From the NCBI GenBank assembly GCA_025267735.1, contig CM046299.1:28931327-28995326 (forward strand): a stretch of DNA of 64,000 nt, in the 5' to 3' direction. A program made the position numbers and the translations under genes. Under the pieces are notes generated by a model that did no database searches, was not told where the DNA came from, and was given only the letters and a program-made list of their open reading frames with translations. Position 1 is the stretch's first letter, and each line of letters begins with the position of its first letter. The DNA comes from Mactra quadrangularis (taxonomy: Eukaryota; Mollusca; Bivalvia; Venerida; Mactridae). Positions 60,898 to 64,000 of this stretch are shown here, piece by piece.

Positions 60898-63800
60898 ATG
60901 GCAACAAGACGGAATCTTCCAGCAGATCTGTATGATGTTGATAGTTCAAACCTTGATAAATTTATAGCAGAACGAATACAACCAGACGACAGTTCACTTA
61001 CACAATGTGGTTTAGTTGTCAATGAAATGGCTGATTATTTAAAAGGTCCAGATTCACCATTCAAACCTAGAGAAATTATCAAGGTAAACCTGCTTTACTT
61101 ATGAAAATAGTTGCATCTTTAAATATACTACGACTATTTCAACGAAGATGAACTAGCAAAAACCTCCATTTTAGTGTAAACAATTCAGTGTTCTAAAAAC
61201 TTACGCTGTGTCTCGTAGTGCACCGTGTAACATTCGGCCATAATCATGGCTGGTCTCATTAATTAATACGTATAGAGTCACTGGTTTCGCAAGGTTTTAC
61301 ATAAGTTGGAAATTGAGCCAATGCAATTACAGTTTGTATTCATGCATTGATTTACTATTTTGAAACATGCAAGTTGGGTTCTACAGTTTGTTCCAGGTGG
61401 AACAACACACGTTTCTATTGGTTAAATATTTATCTCACCTCTGTCATAAATATTCATGCTATTAAGATTTTCTGTCTGAAGTGAAAGTCGCTAGAAAAAC
61501 CATTACCCTATACGTGGTTGCCAGCAAACTTTTGCAGAGATGTCAAAGATAAGCTAAGTTGTTACACCCACTGTGGTGTTGACAAGGCCGTGATGCGTAG
61601 TACAAGTTTCATATTTATTGGTGTTTTAATTTAATTTTATTTCACAAACTGGTGAATTACATTTATAATTTCAAAATCTTGTCTATTTTAAGAGTGGCTC
61701 TCTAGGAAAAGGTACATCAGTGAGAGGTTACGCTGACATTGATCTTATTGTAATGTTAAACGATCACTCAGATGTTGAAACTCACATGAGAAAACTTCCA
61801 GACATTCTGAAACGTCTTGAAGACTTTATAAAAGAGAAAACTAGAGCTCAGCATACAAAAACTACAAGATTTTCAGTACAAGCCAAAATGCTTTGTAATA
61901 GTGACTGGCTTGAGATAGATATTTTACCAGCAGTGGATTTGATAGGAAGAGGTAAGTGACGTAGGGATCATAAGGTACAAGATCAGATTTGTTGCATTCG
62001 TTATATCAGTTTTCTGCTCTGTCTTTACGGGGAATCTGCAAGTATCTGAAAATATCTTTTTGAAACCTGACTAATAAATTGGTATTTTGGATGACAGTAA
62101 ATAAATTTACCAGTTTACAGATAACAATGTGTTTTACACATTTTACCGACTTCTCTTTAGTTAAAAGGTCCCTCAACGAGTTGCATGGTCTGTTTTAGCT
62201 GGATTTCATGGATTTTCCTAAAGCAAATTTGACACAATTTTATGTGCGTCTACCCAAAAAAATATATCTAAAGGAAGGGGTGTGTCCCTCCTAAGCTGTG
62301 GTTTGAAGAGTTTCATATGAAGAAAGCAATCTGGATCACTTGATATAGACAAAACAAAACGGTGATAGAATACTTTTTTGGCTCTGATAAGGTGGAGCAC
62401 AATCAAAACTGATTGAGCAAACATTGCATTTTGTCCCACACCGGAGTTGCCATGGTAACAAGTCATGGTTATTTCTCTCTGTCAATAATCCTGGAATACT
62501 TCTTGCCAATAGTTGCTAGTTCCTCTGTCATCCGAATCTATGTGGCCATTCAAGTGGAAGTATATCTTCCACAGGAAGATGACTTGTGGTATAACAATAA
62601 ACTCACGTTGTTGCTTCTCTGTACTGAACTTTTTACATGTGAATCACTTCTTTTTCCTACTTACAGGGACACCATTGAGAGATATTTACAATCGTATGAA
62701 AACAGCAGATAGTAGTTTGATTCACGAATACTCAGTAACCTTGTCACCACTACAGCTGGAAATAATTAAATATCTTCCTACCAAGGTAAAAAGTTTGATC
62801 CGTCTTGTCAAATATTGGAGAAACAACAAACTAAAAGTAAGTACAAATATAGTTGTTATTTGTATTGACGAACTCATTGATTTACAAAATAACTATGATT
62901 AAAGCTTACTAGATGGGAGCCCGTGCAAGCACGGGCTTTAGGTAATGACAATAAAGGGAAATAATCGCTTCGGGGGGTCTATTTTTAGTTTTATCTAGAA
63001 CTATTTATAGACACAAAAAACCCCACTTTTTTGTTGATTTTGGCAGTTTTTGCAAATATCAAGAGGCTTTGTCAAAAAAGAATTGTCAACTTGATATGCC
63101 TGTAAATAGGTGATCCAGCGACAAACAAAAGATTTATTCAAAGCTGCACAGTTTCTTCCGCAAAACAGGAAACTCGCAAATTTAATAAAATAGATGCTAA
63201 ATACATGTAAGAACAGTCGTTTAGAGCAAAGACATAGATAAAGCCTCCGCTTAGAGTTGGTGAAAAGGTGGTTCTAGTGTCAAGCAGCTTGCTCCTGAAA
63301 GAGAAAGAAATTTTAAACATTTGGAACGAAAACTATACTGTCCACTATACGTAGTTTCTGTGACATTTTTATTTCGTTTGTACCGTGTTAGGTGCGGTTG
63401 CATGTTACAAACTAATTACATAATAAGATTTCAAATGGGCTAACTGATTCAGTCGTTTGCTTCACTTTGATACAGTTACTAAAAATAAAACTACGTCCAG
63501 TTTCAATTGAAAATAAAGCTACAAGATGTTACTTTAAATACACACTTACCCCGACAGCAAACAGGATGTAAATTTAGTAACAGACCTTTTATGATCTTTA
63601 TAAAGACTGGTCAATATTTCTCATGTAGTGTAAGATTGATTTCAACTTAACTTGGCATTTATACAATTTATATAATATATAACAATTTTACAGGGAAGCT
63701 CTGGACCAAGTTTTGCTAGTATCTCTGCGTGGCCAAACTCTTACAGTCTAGAGCTGATCATATTAAACTGCTGGATTCGAGCGGGTGAGCCAGAGAACTT

Positions 63801-64000
63801 TGACATGACAAGAGCATTGCACAGTGTTCTGACGTCATTGATCAATCATAGAACATGGACAATTCATCTGGAGAATTATTGTAAATACGATCCTGGAATG
63901 GCAAGACCTAGGTTTGTTGTTTTGCACTAAATTTGTCTTAATGATAAATATCGCTACTTCCAAGAGAGAGTGAAAAGTAGTAATAATTATTGATACAAAT
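60898..64000 (+). CDS. 2'-5'-oligoadenylate synthetase-like protein, copy 3 (3' end outside window)
   Basis: Exons 60898-61083, 61693-61951, 62667-62836 and 63694-63911 are intact with the same lengths and phases as copies 1 and 2. The last exon should lie beyond 64000. The start is MATRRNLPADLYDV, and an alternative in-frame ATG is at 60790. D77 and D79 (YADIDL) and D138 (LEIDILP) are present, as is PTKVKSLIRLVKYW. It is closest to copy 2 by eye. Intron 3 is lengthened by a 286-bp Helitron (62909-63194). No frame-disrupting change is seen in the visible four fifths of the coding sequence. Confidence 0.92.
62909..63194 (-). mobile_element. Short non-autonomous Helitron in OAS copy 3 intron 3
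   Basis: On the minus strand it begins A^TCTATTTTATTAAATTTGCG (63194) and ends with the hairpin GCCCGTGC..GCACGGGC (62919-62936) followed about 10 nt later by CTAG^T (62909). Copies 1 and 2 have the uninterrupted AAGCTTATGCTAAA site. TC start, terminal hairpin, CTRR end, A/T insertion point and no target duplication are all the Helitron hallmarks. Confidence 0.93.

Larger units (their letters stand above)
50341..64000. repeat. Tandem segmental duplication, unit 3 (incomplete)
   Basis: It follows the unit order from the TTATAACACC marker to within OAS intron 4, where the window ends. It lacks about 320 bp present at 9783-10105 in unit 1, carries an insertion at 53130-54888 and shares the hAT insertion with unit 2. 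The block 50341-53129 is AT-rich and non-genic apart from the small frame at 51186. Confidence 0.9.

Overview
This is a eukaryotic, AT-rich window from an animal genome, most likely a bivalve mollusc or another lophotrochozoan. The genes have introns with GT..AG borders. The repeats are metazoan: tRNA-headed SINEs with a 3' domain I associate with molluscs, Jockey/CR1-like LINE debris, hAT, Tc1/mariner, pogo-like and Helitron relics, and many fold-back elements. There is no bacterial or viral gene organisation. The species call is an inference from element style only.

The core of the window is a tandem array of three diverged copies of one 21-22 kb segment: unit 1 about 7142-28480, unit 2 about 28455-50340, and unit 3 from about 50341 past the window end. 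Each unit has the same order: a non-genic block with small putative exon remnants; a 5'-truncated, inverted LINE fragment; a conserved promoter-like block with a TATA box and a splice donor; then a plus-strand five-exon gene for a 2'-5'-oligoadenylate synthetase-like (OAS-like) nucleotidyltransferase. The OAS-like exons give exactly 186+259+170+218+163 nt = 996 nt (331 aa) in copies 1 and 2. Copy 3 is intact through exon 4 and runs out of the window before exon 5. Copies 2 and 3 keep all three catalytic aspartates. Copy 1 has Glu in place of the third.

The units differ mainly by transposon insertions, and the paralogous units provide empty sites. Unit 1 alone carries a pogo-like relic (10132), a 2.8 kb TTAA-flanked element containing an OAS exon-1-like fragment (14456-17267), a SINE in OAS intron 2, a tRNA-like sequence plus fold-back, a perfect-arm palindrome, a Tc1/mariner relic (25663-26638) and a second SINE type (27837). 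Unit 2 carries a nested stack of elements between promoter and gene (36047-42789) and a 1 kb TIR element just behind the gene. Unit 3 carries a 1.75 kb insertion in its LINE and a short Helitron in OAS intron 3. Units 2 and 3 share a hAT-type insertion that unit 1 lacks, so they are probably sisters. A fold-back MITE lies exactly at both unit junctions, and unit 1 starts inside its right arm.

The left flank (1-7141) is outside the array. It holds a broken minus-strand gene of a metazoan repeat-associated family with a possible FEN1/PIN-like nuclease domain (1-2927), degenerate tandem repeats with RFX-type palindromes, a fold-back element, a SINE and a Tc1-type MITE. I see no complete protein-coding gene other than the OAS-like ones.
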